Of a stretch of 64,000 bases of DNA, positions 17,836 to 26,280 are shown one piece after another. Each line of letters begins with the position of its first letter. Within the stretch, counting starts at the first letter, position 1. The notes beneath the pieces are model-generated. The model was not told the DNA's origin, ran no database searches, and saw only the letters and a list, made by a program, of their open reading frames with translations. A program made the position numbers and the translations under genes. Source of the DNA: Bacteroidales bacterium UBA2287 (GTDB lineage Bacteria; Bacteroidota; Bacteroidia; Bacteroidales; Tenuifilaceae); the NCBI GenBank assembly GCA_002345675.1, contig DDWL01000061.1:39956-103955 (forward strand). Direction: 5' to 3'.

Positions 17836-18196
17836 TTAATTAAGCATAATTGTTGGGTGTTCAGTTGATTTTACACGGTAACCAACAGAAATAATAACAT
17901 CGAGGTTGTAAAGTTTTACCGAAACTTCCTGCGTTTTTCCTTCAATAGCGCCATGTTGAGTGGTATGTCGGAAATTCCGACATACCATCTCTTCGTTTAA
18001 TTCACCTTCTTTAAAAACGTTTTGTATGTTCGGTAATGGTGGTTCGAGCTTTGCCAAATAAAGCAGCCATTTGGTCTTGTGAAATCCAAACGGTTTCTTC
18101 TTCGAGGCGAACATTAATTTTTATGCTGCCTTCTGAGTTTTGGTATATTAGTATTTCGCTGGTGCTCATTAAAATGGTAGAGTTATTCAAATCCAA
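17836..18196 (-). pseudogene. Broken rhuM-family gene
   Basis: Two overlapping frames together give the N-terminal third of a RhuM (virulence protein RhuM/Fic-associated) homologue. The first has SEILIYQNSEGSIKINVRLEEETVWISQDQMAALFGKARTTITEH and then stops. The second resumes with IQNVFKEGELNEEMVCRNF and later VKLYNLDVIISVGYRVKS, then ends in an unrelated TEHPTIMLN. The frame change can be explained by loss of two bases near 18026 (CATACAA where CATATACAA would keep the frame). RhuM proteins are about 330 residues, so most of the C-terminus is gone as well. Confidence 0.75.
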
Positions 18197-18281
18197 ATTT
18201 AGTAAAAGGATTTAATTATTGGATTACTAAATTTTAATGTTATGAAATACAGGATTTTAAATCAATATAAATTCAAAACAG

Positions 18282-19685
18282 TTACTTTCCTATGCAAAAC
18301 TTGCTAAATATTGAGCCTAAAATGTCGTCGGTGGTAATTTCGCCGGTAATTTCGCCTAAGTAGTGGAGAACCTGACGAATGTCGAGCGAAAGTAAGTCGC
18401 CAGGTATGTTGGCCTTTAGGCCATTGGCTACGAGAAGTAAACTTTCGTGCGCACGCTGTAGCGACTCGTAGTGACGGGCATTGGTAACAATTACCTCATC
18501 GCCATCGGTTTTGGTTACTTGTGCAATGGTAACAAGTTGCTGCGCAAGCGAGTCGACGGTTGAATCGTGCTTTGCCGAAAGGGCTTTAACGCTAGCTTTT
18601 ATATACTTGCTAGTAATTAGGTTGTTAAGCAATTCAGTATGCTCTTGTGTTGAAGCATCAACCTTATTTAGAATTACAAGAAGTTTTTGGTGCTGTTCGA
18701 GTTTTGTGTAAATTTCGTCGATTGCAGTAATAGTTTGCTGCTCATTTTCACGCGAATCGACCATTAAAATTACTATAAGCGACTGCGATATTTTTGCGTA
18801 TGTTCGCTCAATACCCATGCTTTCAATGGTGTCGGTGGTATGGCGAAGCCCAGCGGTGTCGACAAAACGAAAGTTATACCCATTAATCGAAATGGTGTCC
18901 TCAATGGTGTCGCGGGTTGTGCCAGCAATTTCCGATACTATGGCTCGATCCTCATTTAAAAGTCGGTTTAACAAGGTCGATTTGCCCACGTTGGGTTTGC
19001 CAACAATGGCAACTGGAATTCCCGTTTTTATTACATTGCCCAGTTGAAACGAATCCATTAGTCGCTTTGTAACCTCCGAAATATCTTCGATAAGGCGTGT
19101 AAGCTGCCTCCTATCGGCAAATTTAACATCTTCCTCGCTAAAATCGAGCTCAAGTTCAACCAGCGAAATAAAGTGAAGAAGTTGCTCCCTAAGTTCCTTT
19201 AGTTTACTCGAAAAACCTCCACGCATTTGGTTAATGGCCACTCTGCGAGCCGACTCGCTTGTCGATGAAATAAGGTCGGCCACTGCCTCCGCTTGTGAAA
19301 GGTCGAGTTTCCCATTTAAAAAGGCACGTAGCGTAAATCCCCCCGGTTCGGCCAGTGAAGCGCCGTTCTTTATAAGAATTTCTAAAATTCGTTGCTGAAT
19401 AAATTGGGATCCATGGCACGAAATCTCAACCATATCGTCGCCTGTGTACGAATGAGGCGAGCGAAAAAGGCTAACAAGAACTTGGTCAATAATTACATCT
19501 TCGGCCACAATTGAACCGTAGTGAATGGTGTAAGGTTTTTGGTCGATTAGTTTTTTGTTTTTTTTAGCAGCAACAAATATTTTGTCGCAAATGGTTAACG
19601 CTTCAGGTCCATTAATTCGAATAACTGCAATAGCGCCAACTCCTGGGGGCGTTGCAATGGCTGCTATGGTGGTATTGATTTGCAT
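18282..19685 (-). CDS. mnmE: tRNA modification GTPase MnmE
   Basis: With MnmG, forms the 5-carboxymethylaminomethyl group on wobble uridine 34 of certain tRNAs. All landmarks are present in the 467 residues: the N-terminal folate-binding domain with TPPGVGAIAVIRINGP, the helical region with GGFTLRAFLNGKLDLSQAEA, the inserted GTPase domain with GKPNVGKSTLLN, GTTRDT, DTAGLR and NKVD, and the C-terminal FCIGK with the essential Cys. The length is as expected. A TAACTTTG -7 element precedes it. It is divergent from the thiolase gene, with about 310 bp between them. Confidence 0.96.
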   Translation of the reverse strand: MQINTTIAAIATPPGVGAIAVIRINGPEALTICDKIFVAAKKNKKLIDQKPYTIHYGSIVAEDVIIDQVLVSLFRSPHSYTGDDMVEISCHGSQFIQQRILEILIKNGASLAEPGGFTLRAFLNGKLDLSQAEAVADLISSTSESARRVAINQMRGGFSSKLKELREQLLHFISLVELELDFSEEDVKFADRRQLTRLIEDISEVTKRLMDSFQLGNVIKTGIPVAIVGKPNVGKSTLLNRLLNEDRAIVSEIAGTTRDTIEDTISINGYNFRFVDTAGLRHTTDTIESMGIERTYAKISQSLIVILMVDSRENEQQTITAIDEIYTKLEQHQKLLVILNKVDASTQEHTELLNNLITSKYIKASVKALSAKHDSTVDSLAQQLVTIAQVTKTDGDEVIVTNARHYESLQRAHESLLLVANGLKANIPGDLLSLDIRQVLHYLGEITGEITTDDILGSIFSKFCIGK

Positions 19686-19704
19686 TTAAGTGAAATTTGG
19701 TTTG

Positions 19705-19712
19705 CAAAGTTA
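19705..19712 (-). promoter_or_regulatory. -7 element for mnmE
   Basis: The minus strand reads TAACTTTG, a match to TAnnTTTG, 20 bases before the mnmE ATG. The -33 element is weak. The remaining intergenic DNA up to 19996 shows nothing distinct. Confidence 0.45.
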
Positions 19713-19996
19713 CAATAATAAGGCACTATTTAACTCTCCAAATACCCGCAAATGAGTTTAACTTTTTGGTTCGTTCAGATATAACTAATTTGGGTCGTTG
19801 ATTTTATTATTAGAAGTCTATTACAAATGCTATTAATAGTCGATAGCAAATGAATACACACTATACATCACATATTCAGACACATAAATATTTAGTAAAA
19901 ACAATTTAAAGTAAATGTCAACCCCTCACAATTATGATTTTAATTGTTAAACCTATGAGCTATTCCGTTACTTCGTAAAAATAAAATTTACTTACC

Positions 19997-21178
19997 ATGA
20001 AAGAAGTTGTAATTGTATCGGCCGTAAGAACACCCATAGGTAACTTTGGAGGAAGCCTATCCAGCTTTTCAGCTGTGGAATTAGGAGCCATTGCTGCTCG
20101 TGAAGCCATAAAACGTGCGGGCATTTCGCCTGCCGAAATAAGCGAAAGCATTATTGGTAATATTCTATCGGCTGGCCTTGGGCAAAATGTTGCACGCCAG
20201 GTGGCCATTCGTGCTGGGATACCTGAAACAAGCCCTGCAATGGCCATAAATAAACTTTGCGGATCGGGACTACGGGCTGTTTCAATGGCTGCCCAATTCA
20301 TTATGTTAGGCGATGCAGATGTAGTTTTAGCCGGCGGAACCGAAAGCATGAGTAATGCTCCGTACCTTATGACTAAAGCCCGAAATGGTTATCGAATGGG
20401 TCATGGACAGGTTTTTGACAGTATGATTCTCGATGGGCTAACCGATGCTTTTAACGATTACCATATGGGCATTACAGCCGAAAACATAGCTGAGCAATGG
20501 GGAATTACCCGCGACGAGCAGGATGCTTTTGCCGTTAAAAGTCAGAATAAAACCGAAGTAGCCCAAAAAGCCGGTAAGTTTACCGATGAAATTATTGGTA
20601 TTGAAATTCCTCAGCGCAAGGGTGAACCTATCCTTTGTAATACCGACGAGTTTCCAAAGCACGGATTAACCATCGACCAGCTTGCAAAACTAAAGCCCGC
20701 ATTTAAAAAAGACGGCACAGTAACCGCTGGCAATGCATCGGGGATTAACGATGGGGCGAGTATGCTTGTGGTTATGTCGATGGAGAAAGCCAAATTGTTA
20801 GGGCTGAAACCGCTTGTAAAAATTCGCTCTTACGCAAATGCTGCTTTAGATCCCAAAATTATGGGATACGGGCCAGTTCCAGCAACTCGCGCTGCATTGC
20901 TAAAGGCAAATATGAAGATAACCGAAATCGACCTTATTGAGGCCAACGAAGCCTTTGCTGCGCAATCAATTGCTGTACTTCGCGATTTAAACCTAAATCC
21001 TGATATTGTTAACGTTAATGGAGGTGCCATAGCACTAGGTCACCCCGTTGGGGCATCGGGCGCTCGCATTTTAACTACTCTCATTTACGAAATGAAGCGC
21101 CGTAATGCAGCAACTGGCTTAGCCACTCTTTGCATTGGAGGCGGACAAGGAACTGCGCTAATTATTGAGAATATATAG
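19997..21178 (+). CDS. Thiolase, acetyl-CoA C-acetyltransferase type
   Basis: A 393-residue thiolase that cleaves or forms acetoacetyl-CoA or a near homologue. The acyl-enzyme Cys is in INKLCGSGLRAV near residue 89, the His in GHPVGASGARIL near residue 350, and the second Cys in LCIGGGQGTA near residue 379. The N-terminal MKEVVIVSAVRTPIGNFGG is typical. It is the first gene of a co-oriented run of ten (19997-31433) that includes a reductase, symporter and CoA-transferase, which points to short-chain acid breakdown rather than biosynthesis. A heptamer repeat array begins four bases after its stop codon. Confidence 0.92.
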   Translation: MKEVVIVSAVRTPIGNFGGSLSSFSAVELGAIAAREAIKRAGISPAEISESIIGNILSAGLGQNVARQVAIRAGIPETSPAMAINKLCGSGLRAVSMAAQFIMLGDADVVLAGGTESMSNAPYLMTKARNGYRMGHGQVFDSMILDGLTDAFNDYHMGITAENIAEQWGITRDEQDAFAVKSQNKTEVAQKAGKFTDEIIGIEIPQRKGEPILCNTDEFPKHGLTIDQLAKLKPAFKKDGTVTAGNASGINDGASMLVVMSMEKAKLLGLKPLVKIRSYANAALDPKIMGYGPVPATRAALLKANMKITEIDLIEANEAFAAQSIAVLRDLNLNPDIVNVNGGAIALGHPVGASGARILTTLIYEMKRRNAATGLATLCIGGGQGTALIIENI

Positions 21179-21182
21179 GGGT

Positions 21183-21293
21183 TGTCAGTTGACGGTTATC
21201 GGTTATCGGTTGTCAGTTGTCGGTTATCGTTTCTCAGTCTTCGGACTTAATCAATCAGTCAAACAATCATCCAATCATCCAATCATCCAACAT
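21183..21293 (+). repeat. Heptamer repeat array A
   Basis: Eleven 7-bp units run in register from 21183 to 21259, for example TGTCAGT, TGACGGT, TATCGGT, TATCGGT, TGTCAGT, TGTCGGT, then degenerate CTTCGGA and CTTAATC. They are followed by three copies of ATCATCCA-like 8-mers up to 21293. All units have the form NNNCRGT. The array begins right after the thiolase stop codon and ends just before the next start codon. Confidence 0.8.
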
Positions 21294-21302
21294 TATAAAA
21301 AT

Positions 21303-22046
21303 ATGAAACGACTTGAGAATAGATTAGCAATTATCACCGGCGGGGCCGATGGTTTAGGAAAAGCAGGTGCCATTCGCTTTGCAAGCGAGGGAGCAACCGT
21401 AATTATTTGGGATATGAACGAGGAAAAAGGTAAAGAAACCGTTTCGTTTATTGAGCAAAATAAAGGAAAGGCAGTTTTTGCAAAGGTTAACACTGCAATT
21501 TTTGCCGAAGTTGAAAGCGCTACCCAAAAGGCAATTGAGCAATTTGGCAAAATTGACATTCTGGTGAATAACGCTGGAATTACACGCGATGCTACAATTA
21601 AAAAAATGACTTCGGAGCAATGGCAACAGGTAATTGATGTAAATTTAACGGGCGTTTTCAATTGTACTAAGTGTGTAAGCAGCTTTATGGTTGAAAAGGG
21701 CTACGGAAGAATTATCAATACCTCATCGGTTGTTGCTCTTTATGGTAATTTTGGACAAACAAACTATGTTGCTTCAAAGGCTGGCTTAATTGGAATGACA
21801 AAAACTCTTGCCCGCGAGCTGGGTCGAAAAGGTGTAACAGTAAATGCTATTGCTCCTGGTTTTATTGCAACCGAAATGGTTAAAAAAATGCCCGAAGACG
21901 TTCTTAAGGCAATGGAGCAAAAGGTTCCGGTTGGTCGTTTAGGATTACCCGACGAAATTGCATCGGCCTACCTTTTCTTTGCAAGCGACGAGGCCGCATA
22001 CATAAACGGCGCAACGCTAAGCGTTGATGGTGGTATTACTATATAA
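21303..22046 (+). CDS. SDR-family 3-oxoacyl reductase (FabG/PhaB-like)
   Basis: A 247-residue short-chain dehydrogenase with the cofactor loop TGGADGLGKAGA, NNAG, and catalytic Ser-Tyr-Lys in NTSSVVALYGNFGQTNYVASKAG. The C-terminal GRLGLPDEIASAYLFFASDEA and GATLSVDGGITI are standard for FabG. In this setting, next to a thiolase and a CoA-transferase, oxidation of a 3-hydroxyacyl-CoA or reduction of acetoacetyl-CoA is more likely than fatty acid synthesis. A longer frame from 21165 only translates the repeat array, so the start is the ATG at 21303. A strong hairpin follows the gene. Confidence 0.9.
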   Translation: MKRLENRLAIITGGADGLGKAGAIRFASEGATVIIWDMNEEKGKETVSFIEQNKGKAVFAKVNTAIFAEVESATQKAIEQFGKIDILVNNAGITRDATIKKMTSEQWQQVIDVNLTGVFNCTKCVSSFMVEKGYGRIINTSSVVALYGNFGQTNYVASKAGLIGMTKTLARELGRKGVTVNAIAPGFIATEMVKKMPEDVLKAMEQKVPVGRLGLPDEIASAYLFFASDEAAYINGATLSVDGGITI

Positions 22047-22067
22047 AACGAGCAAAGGTTGAAATTG

Positions 22068-22100
22068 CAATCTCCAGTTTTATTTTTTAACTGGAGATTG
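22068..22100 (+). terminator. Hairpin after the SDR gene
   Basis: CAATCTCCAGTT, nine bases rich in T, AACTGGAGATTG form a perfect 12-bp stem 21 bases after the stop codon. No T-run follows, so it may be an mRNA stabiliser or processing site instead of a true terminator. Confidence 0.5.
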
Positions 22101-22148
22101 CCAGGGCAAGGAATCAGAAATCTTTAATCTTATTAAATTCAGTACAAT

Positions 22149-23696
22149 ATGGCATCAACCGAACAAGTTATTGGTACGTGGATACTTATTGCTCTATATG
22201 CCTCAGCAATTCTGTATTTTGTAATTAAAGGGTCGTTAGGTATAAAGAGTATGAAGGATTACGCTGTAGGTAGCGTAAGCTTCTCCCCTTACTTTGTTGG
22301 TCTTTCGTTGGCTGCTGCTATGACTAGTGCAGCCACTTTTATTATTAACCCTGGCCTAATTGCAAGGTACGGTGTAAGCGGAGTACTATCGTTTGGGCTT
22401 TTCTTTCCAATTGCCACAATGGTTTCGCTGGTAGTTCTTACAAAAAGCTTCAGAAAGTATGGTGAATCGGTTAGCGCTATTTCGTTGGCCAGCTGGATTG
22501 GTAAAAAGTACAACAGTAAGGGCTACTCACTCTTTATTGCATTTCTTTCGGCGCTGCTAATTACATTCATAGTGCTAATTCTTGTTGCCCTAACAAAGGT
22601 TTTTGCCAGCGCACTCAACACGAATGAGGTTTATACTCTGGCCGCAATTGTAATATTCGTTTTTGGCTATATGATGTTTGGCGGGGCCAACTCAATGGTA
22701 TATACAAATGCAATTCAGGCTGGAATAATGATTATTGTTGCCGTTATCCTTTTGGGTTCGGGTTACGAGCATTTTAAGGATGGTATTTTTGGCTTTTTCG
22801 AAAAGCTAAAGGCCATCGACCCTGTTCTGGTTAAATCGACCAACGAGGGAAGTCCACTATTCCGCGACTTTTGGGAAATTGCTTTGGCGCAAATTATTAT
22901 TGGTGCAGCGGTGGTTTGTCAACCCCATATTATCACTAAATCGCTTTTGCTGAAGAAGGATAGCGATGTAAATAAGTTCTTAGTAACATCGATTATTGTC
23001 GAAGTTCTTTTTTTCTCGGTAGTTATTGCTGGATTGTACGCACGACTTGAATTTCCCGATTTAACAGCGAATGGCGCACCAATGAATACCGACAATATTA
23101 TTCCTATGTATGTAATAAAGGTATTCTCTATAGGTTGGGTAGCCGTGCTGGTAGGATTATTCGTAATTTTAGGGCTTATAAGTGCCGGTATGTCAACCCT
23201 CGAAGGATTAATCCAATCACTAAGTACAAGTATTACCAACGATATTATTAACCCGCTGTTTGGAAAAAATATAACCAACGAAAAAAGCTACATTAAAATT
23301 AATCGAATTGCTATTGTAGCCCTTGCTATTGTAGCCTTTTTTGTTTCGCGGCAGCAGCTGCTTTACCCTAAACTTAGCGTGGCAATTTTGGCGCAAAATG
23401 GGGTTTACGCATACTTCTCAATCATTTTTATTCCCATAGTTCTTGGAGTTTTTGGAAAAAAAATTGGCTTAAAAGCACCACTTTGGGCATCGATTACAGC
23501 ATTTATAACCCATTTTACAGTTTACTACGGATTTCCATTCCTTGTAAATTCGGGTTCGGTTAGTCTTGGCTATTTCGATAAATATTTTGTTGGTACCGTT
23601 CACAATCCTGCCATTGCGGCCTCTTTAGCAATTATATTATCGGCAGTTGTTGGATTGTCATTATATTTAACTGATAAGCAAAAGGTTAAAATCTAA
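22149..23696 (+). CDS. Sodium:solute symporter (SSS family)
   Basis: A 515-residue inner-membrane transporter with about 13 hydrophobic segments. SSS features include the N-terminal SMKDYAVGSVSFSPYFVGLSLAAAMTSAATFI, where the sodium site residues lie, and LISAGMSTLEGLIQSLSTSITNDI. Members carry acetate, pantothenate, proline, sugars and other small solutes with sodium. Between an SDR/thiolase pair and a CoA-transferase, a monocarboxylate such as 3-hydroxybutyrate, acetoacetate or a related acid is the likely cargo; this is inference from context. It ends 27 bp before the CoA-transferase. Confidence 0.9.
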   Translation: MASTEQVIGTWILIALYASAILYFVIKGSLGIKSMKDYAVGSVSFSPYFVGLSLAAAMTSAATFIINPGLIARYGVSGVLSFGLFFPIATMVSLVVLTKSFRKYGESVSAISLASWIGKKYNSKGYSLFIAFLSALLITFIVLILVALTKVFASALNTNEVYTLAAIVIFVFGYMMFGGANSMVYTNAIQAGIMIIVAVILLGSGYEHFKDGIFGFFEKLKAIDPVLVKSTNEGSPLFRDFWEIALAQIIIGAAVVCQPHIITKSLLLKKDSDVNKFLVTSIIVEVLFFSVVIAGLYARLEFPDLTANGAPMNTDNIIPMYVIKVFSIGWVAVLVGLFVILGLISAGMSTLEGLIQSLSTSITNDIINPLFGKNITNEKSYIKINRIAIVALAIVAFFVSRQQLLYPKLSVAILAQNGVYAYFSIIFIPIVLGVFGKKIGLKAPLWASITAFITHFTVYYGFPFLVNSGSVSLGYFDKYFVGTVHNPAIAASLAIILSAVVGLSLYLTDKQKVKI

Positions 23697-23723
23697 TTAT
23701 TTTAACTCTTAATAAACATAATT

Positions 23724-25031
23724 ATGGATTACAGCGCTAAGTATAAAAACAAACTCATTGCCATTGAGCAAGCAGTTGAACTGCTAAAGAGCGACACCGA
23801 TGTAATTGTTGCTCAGTGCGCATCGGAACCTCAGGGCTGTATGAGCAAGTTTCATTTAGTAAAAGATAAGGTAAGGGACGTTAAAGTATTCTCGGTTTTA
23901 ACATTAAAACCCTACGATTTCTATATGAAACCCGAAATGAAGGGTCACTTTGAGCTTTGCAGCTGGTTTCATGCTCCAGGCTCCAGGCAGGCCATTAAAG
24001 AGGGTGCAGGAACAGTAACATACGTTCCAAATATGCTCCACCGTGCGGCAACCGACAGGCTAAAGGTTCGTAAACCTCATATGTTCATTGGAACTTGTAC
24101 TCCACCCGACAAGAAAGGTTTTGTTTCGCTATCGCTTGGTATTACCTACGAAAAGGACATAATTGAGGCCGCTGAAATAGTAGTTCTTGAGGTTAACGAT
24201 AAACTCCCACGAACTTTCGGCGATACCCACGTACACATTGACGATGTGGACTACTTTGTAGAGTATTCGCAGGAGCCGCCTACACTCCCATCGCCCGAAC
24301 CCGATGAAATTGCCCTACGAATTGGAGCTAACATTGCCAAATTGGTCGACGACGAATCGACCATTCAACTTGGAATTGGCGAAATACCTAATGCAGCAGC
24401 GCTTTCGCTAAAGGACAAAAAGGACTTAGGTGTGCATACCGAAATGTTTGTCGACTCCATGATGGAACTCTACGAAATGGGTGTTATTACCAACAAAAAA
24501 AAGGCATTTCATAAGGATAAGTTCATTTGCACCTTTGCCATGGGCTCTCAAAAAATGTACAGCTGGCTACACAATAATCCTTCGGTGGAATTTTTGAGGG
24601 GCAAGTACGTAAACGATCCCTGTATTCTTAAGCAGAACTCCAAAATGGTGTCGATTAATACCTGCATTATGGTCGATTTTACTGGGCAAGTTGCCAGCGA
24701 ATCGATTGGAATTAATCAGTATTCGGGAACCGGTGGACAAACCGATACTGCCGTTGGTGCCATTGAAGGTTTCGATGGGCTGGGCAAATCGATAATTGCC
24801 TGCCGTTCAACTGCAAGGGATGGAAAAATTTCGACTATTGTTCCAGTTTTACCAGAAGGCACAGCGGTAACTTTACATCGTAGCCATACCGATTATATTG
24901 TTACCGAGCACGGATCGGTTCGATTAACGGGATTAACCATAAAGGAGCGCACCCGAGCGCTTATTTCCATTGCGCAACCAGAATTTTGTGCCGAACTTAC
25001 CGAAAAGGCAGAAAAGATGGGGTACATATAG
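23724..25031 (+). CDS. Acetyl-CoA hydrolase/CoA-transferase family protein
   Basis: A 435-residue enzyme of the 4-hydroxybutyrate/butyryl-CoA:acetate CoA-transferase group. It has GTCTPPDKKGFVSLS, the QLGIGEIPNAAA loop, HTEMFVDSMMEL with the likely catalytic Glu, GTGGQTDTAVGAIEGF and the C-terminal TEHGSVRLTGLTIKERTRALI. The reaction would pass CoA from acetyl-CoA or another donor to a short acid. It follows the symporter closely, fitting activation of an imported acid. A convergent heptamer array (B) begins just after its stop codon. Confidence 0.9.
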   Translation: MDYSAKYKNKLIAIEQAVELLKSDTDVIVAQCASEPQGCMSKFHLVKDKVRDVKVFSVLTLKPYDFYMKPEMKGHFELCSWFHAPGSRQAIKEGAGTVTYVPNMLHRAATDRLKVRKPHMFIGTCTPPDKKGFVSLSLGITYEKDIIEAAEIVVLEVNDKLPRTFGDTHVHIDDVDYFVEYSQEPPTLPSPEPDEIALRIGANIAKLVDDESTIQLGIGEIPNAAALSLKDKKDLGVHTEMFVDSMMELYEMGVITNKKKAFHKDKFICTFAMGSQKMYSWLHNNPSVEFLRGKYVNDPCILKQNSKMVSINTCIMVDFTGQVASESIGINQYSGTGGQTDTAVGAIEGFDGLGKSIIACRSTARDGKISTIVPVLPEGTAVTLHRSHTDYIVTEHGSVRLTGLTIKERTRALISIAQPEFCAELTEKAEKMGYI

Positions 25032-25035
25032 GGGT

Positions 25036-25115
25036 TATCTGTTGTCGGTTATCAGTTCTCAGTTAACGGATAAATTAAACAGACAACGGACAACTGAGAA
25101 CCGATAACAGACAAC
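25036..25115. repeat. Heptamer repeat array B (convergent)
   Basis: Five units in the NNNCNGT direction (TATCTGT, TGTCGGT, TATCAGT, TCTCAGT, TAACGGA; 25036-25070) face five units in the opposite ACNGNNA direction (ACAGACA, ACGGACA, ACTGAGA, ACCGATA, ACAGACA; 25079-25113) across an 8-base AT loop. The two arms form an imperfect long palindrome able to fold into a hairpin. Confidence 0.8.
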
Positions 25116-25149
25116 GTTTCTATTTTCATTAACATTATAACTCTCACCA

Positions 25150-26157
25150 ATGCTTCCAATAAAAATAATCGGTACAGGAGTTTACGCACCAGGCGAGGCA
25201 ATAGGCAATTCTGAGCTAAAAAAATTAGCCAATATCGACTTTGACCACGATAAAACTGAGGCGAAACTTGGGATATTCATGCGTCACATTGCTCACCTGA
25301 GAGGTATTAACGAAACCACAGCCGATTTTGCGACAAAGGCTGCCGAAAACGCCATTGCAAATGCTGGTATTTCGCCCAGCGAAATTGGATTGTTCATTGT
25401 GGGAACCGATACACCAGAGTATATTACTCCTGCCACTTCTATTTTGGTTCAAGGGCGAATTCAGAAAGGTGAAAAGTGGACTTCAACATTCGATGTATGC
25501 GCTTCGTGCGCCAGCTTTACCATTGCTCTCGATAATGCTGTAAGCATTATGACCACCGACGAAACCATTAACTATGCTGTAGTAATTGGCGTTTACAATA
25601 TGCCGGCATTTGTTCGCCCTGGCGATGCCTTTGGCTACTCCATTTTTGCCGATGGTGCTGGTGCATTTGTACTTCAAAGAATTAACGACGGCAAATCGGG
25701 ATACATTTCCGGCCAGCTTCTTACCGATGGAACTCAATGGGATTATATTGGAGTTTATGCTGGAGGAACCCGAAACCCTGTAACCCTGGAACTTATAAAA
25801 GAGCATAGGCAAGGATTACTTAATTTACAACCCCTACCTGGCGACAGAAATGTAAGGCTATGGCCAATGGTAGTAAATAAATTATTGAGCAAAGCAGAAG
25901 TTTCAATAAACGATGTTAACCATTTCATATTCACACAAATAAACAAATCGGTTATTTTAAAAGTGATGGATGAATTAGGTCAACCTGTTGAAAAAACCAG
26001 TTTTATTATGGATCGTTATGGCTATACTGGTTCAGGTTGCATTCCAATGGCATTTCATCATGCAGTAATGGAGGGAAAAGTGAAGCGAGGCGACATGGTG
26101 GTTACCATGGCATCAGGCGCTGGACTGGCTGTGGGAAGTAATTTGTTTGTATACTAA
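25150..26157 (+). CDS. Divergent KASIII-like protein, first of pair
   Basis: A 335-residue thiolase-fold protein of the FabH/KASIII group. The nucleophile is kept as Cys120 in FDVCASCASFTIAL. However, the FabH His (motif PHQAN) is replaced by Thr262 in FTQINKS, and the Asn of GNTSAAS is replaced by Tyr292 in YGYTGSGCIP. It therefore lacks two of three residues of the usual triad and is unlikely to be a normal decarboxylating condensing enzyme. Partner roles are known for such altered KASIII proteins in other systems (for example acyl transfer or one half of a heterodimer). It lies 123 bp before a second KASIII-like gene, and the two may act together. Confidence 0.82.
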   Translation: MLPIKIIGTGVYAPGEAIGNSELKKLANIDFDHDKTEAKLGIFMRHIAHLRGINETTADFATKAAENAIANAGISPSEIGLFIVGTDTPEYITPATSILVQGRIQKGEKWTSTFDVCASCASFTIALDNAVSIMTTDETINYAVVIGVYNMPAFVRPGDAFGYSIFADGAGAFVLQRINDGKSGYISGQLLTDGTQWDYIGVYAGGTRNPVTLELIKEHRQGLLNLQPLPGDRNVRLWPMVVNKLLSKAEVSINDVNHFIFTQINKSVILKVMDELGQPVEKTSFIMDRYGYTGSGCIPMAFHHAVMEGKVKRGDMVVTMASGAGLAVGSNLFVY

Positions 26158-26164
26158 TAAGGGA

Positions 26165-26272
26165 TGTCAGTTCTCGGTTTTTGGTCTTAGGACATAGGAC
26201 TTCGGTCTTCGGTCTTAATCAGTCAATCATCCAACATCCAACATCAATCCATCAATCATCCAACATAAAAGT
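26165..26272 (+). repeat. Heptamer repeat array C
   Basis: Eight units in register (TGTCAGT, TCTCGGT, TTTTGGT, CTTAGGA, CATAGGA, CTTCGGT, CTTCGGT, CTTAATC; 26165-26220) followed by CATCCAA-type units up to about 26266. The order, NNNCGGT units, then CTTAATC, then ATCATCCAA units, copies that of array A. Confidence 0.75.
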
Positions 26273-26280
26273 AAAACAAA

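Noticed and set aside
21165..21302. N-terminal extension of the SDR gene
   Set aside because: It would translate heptamer array A; the conserved SDR start is at 21303.
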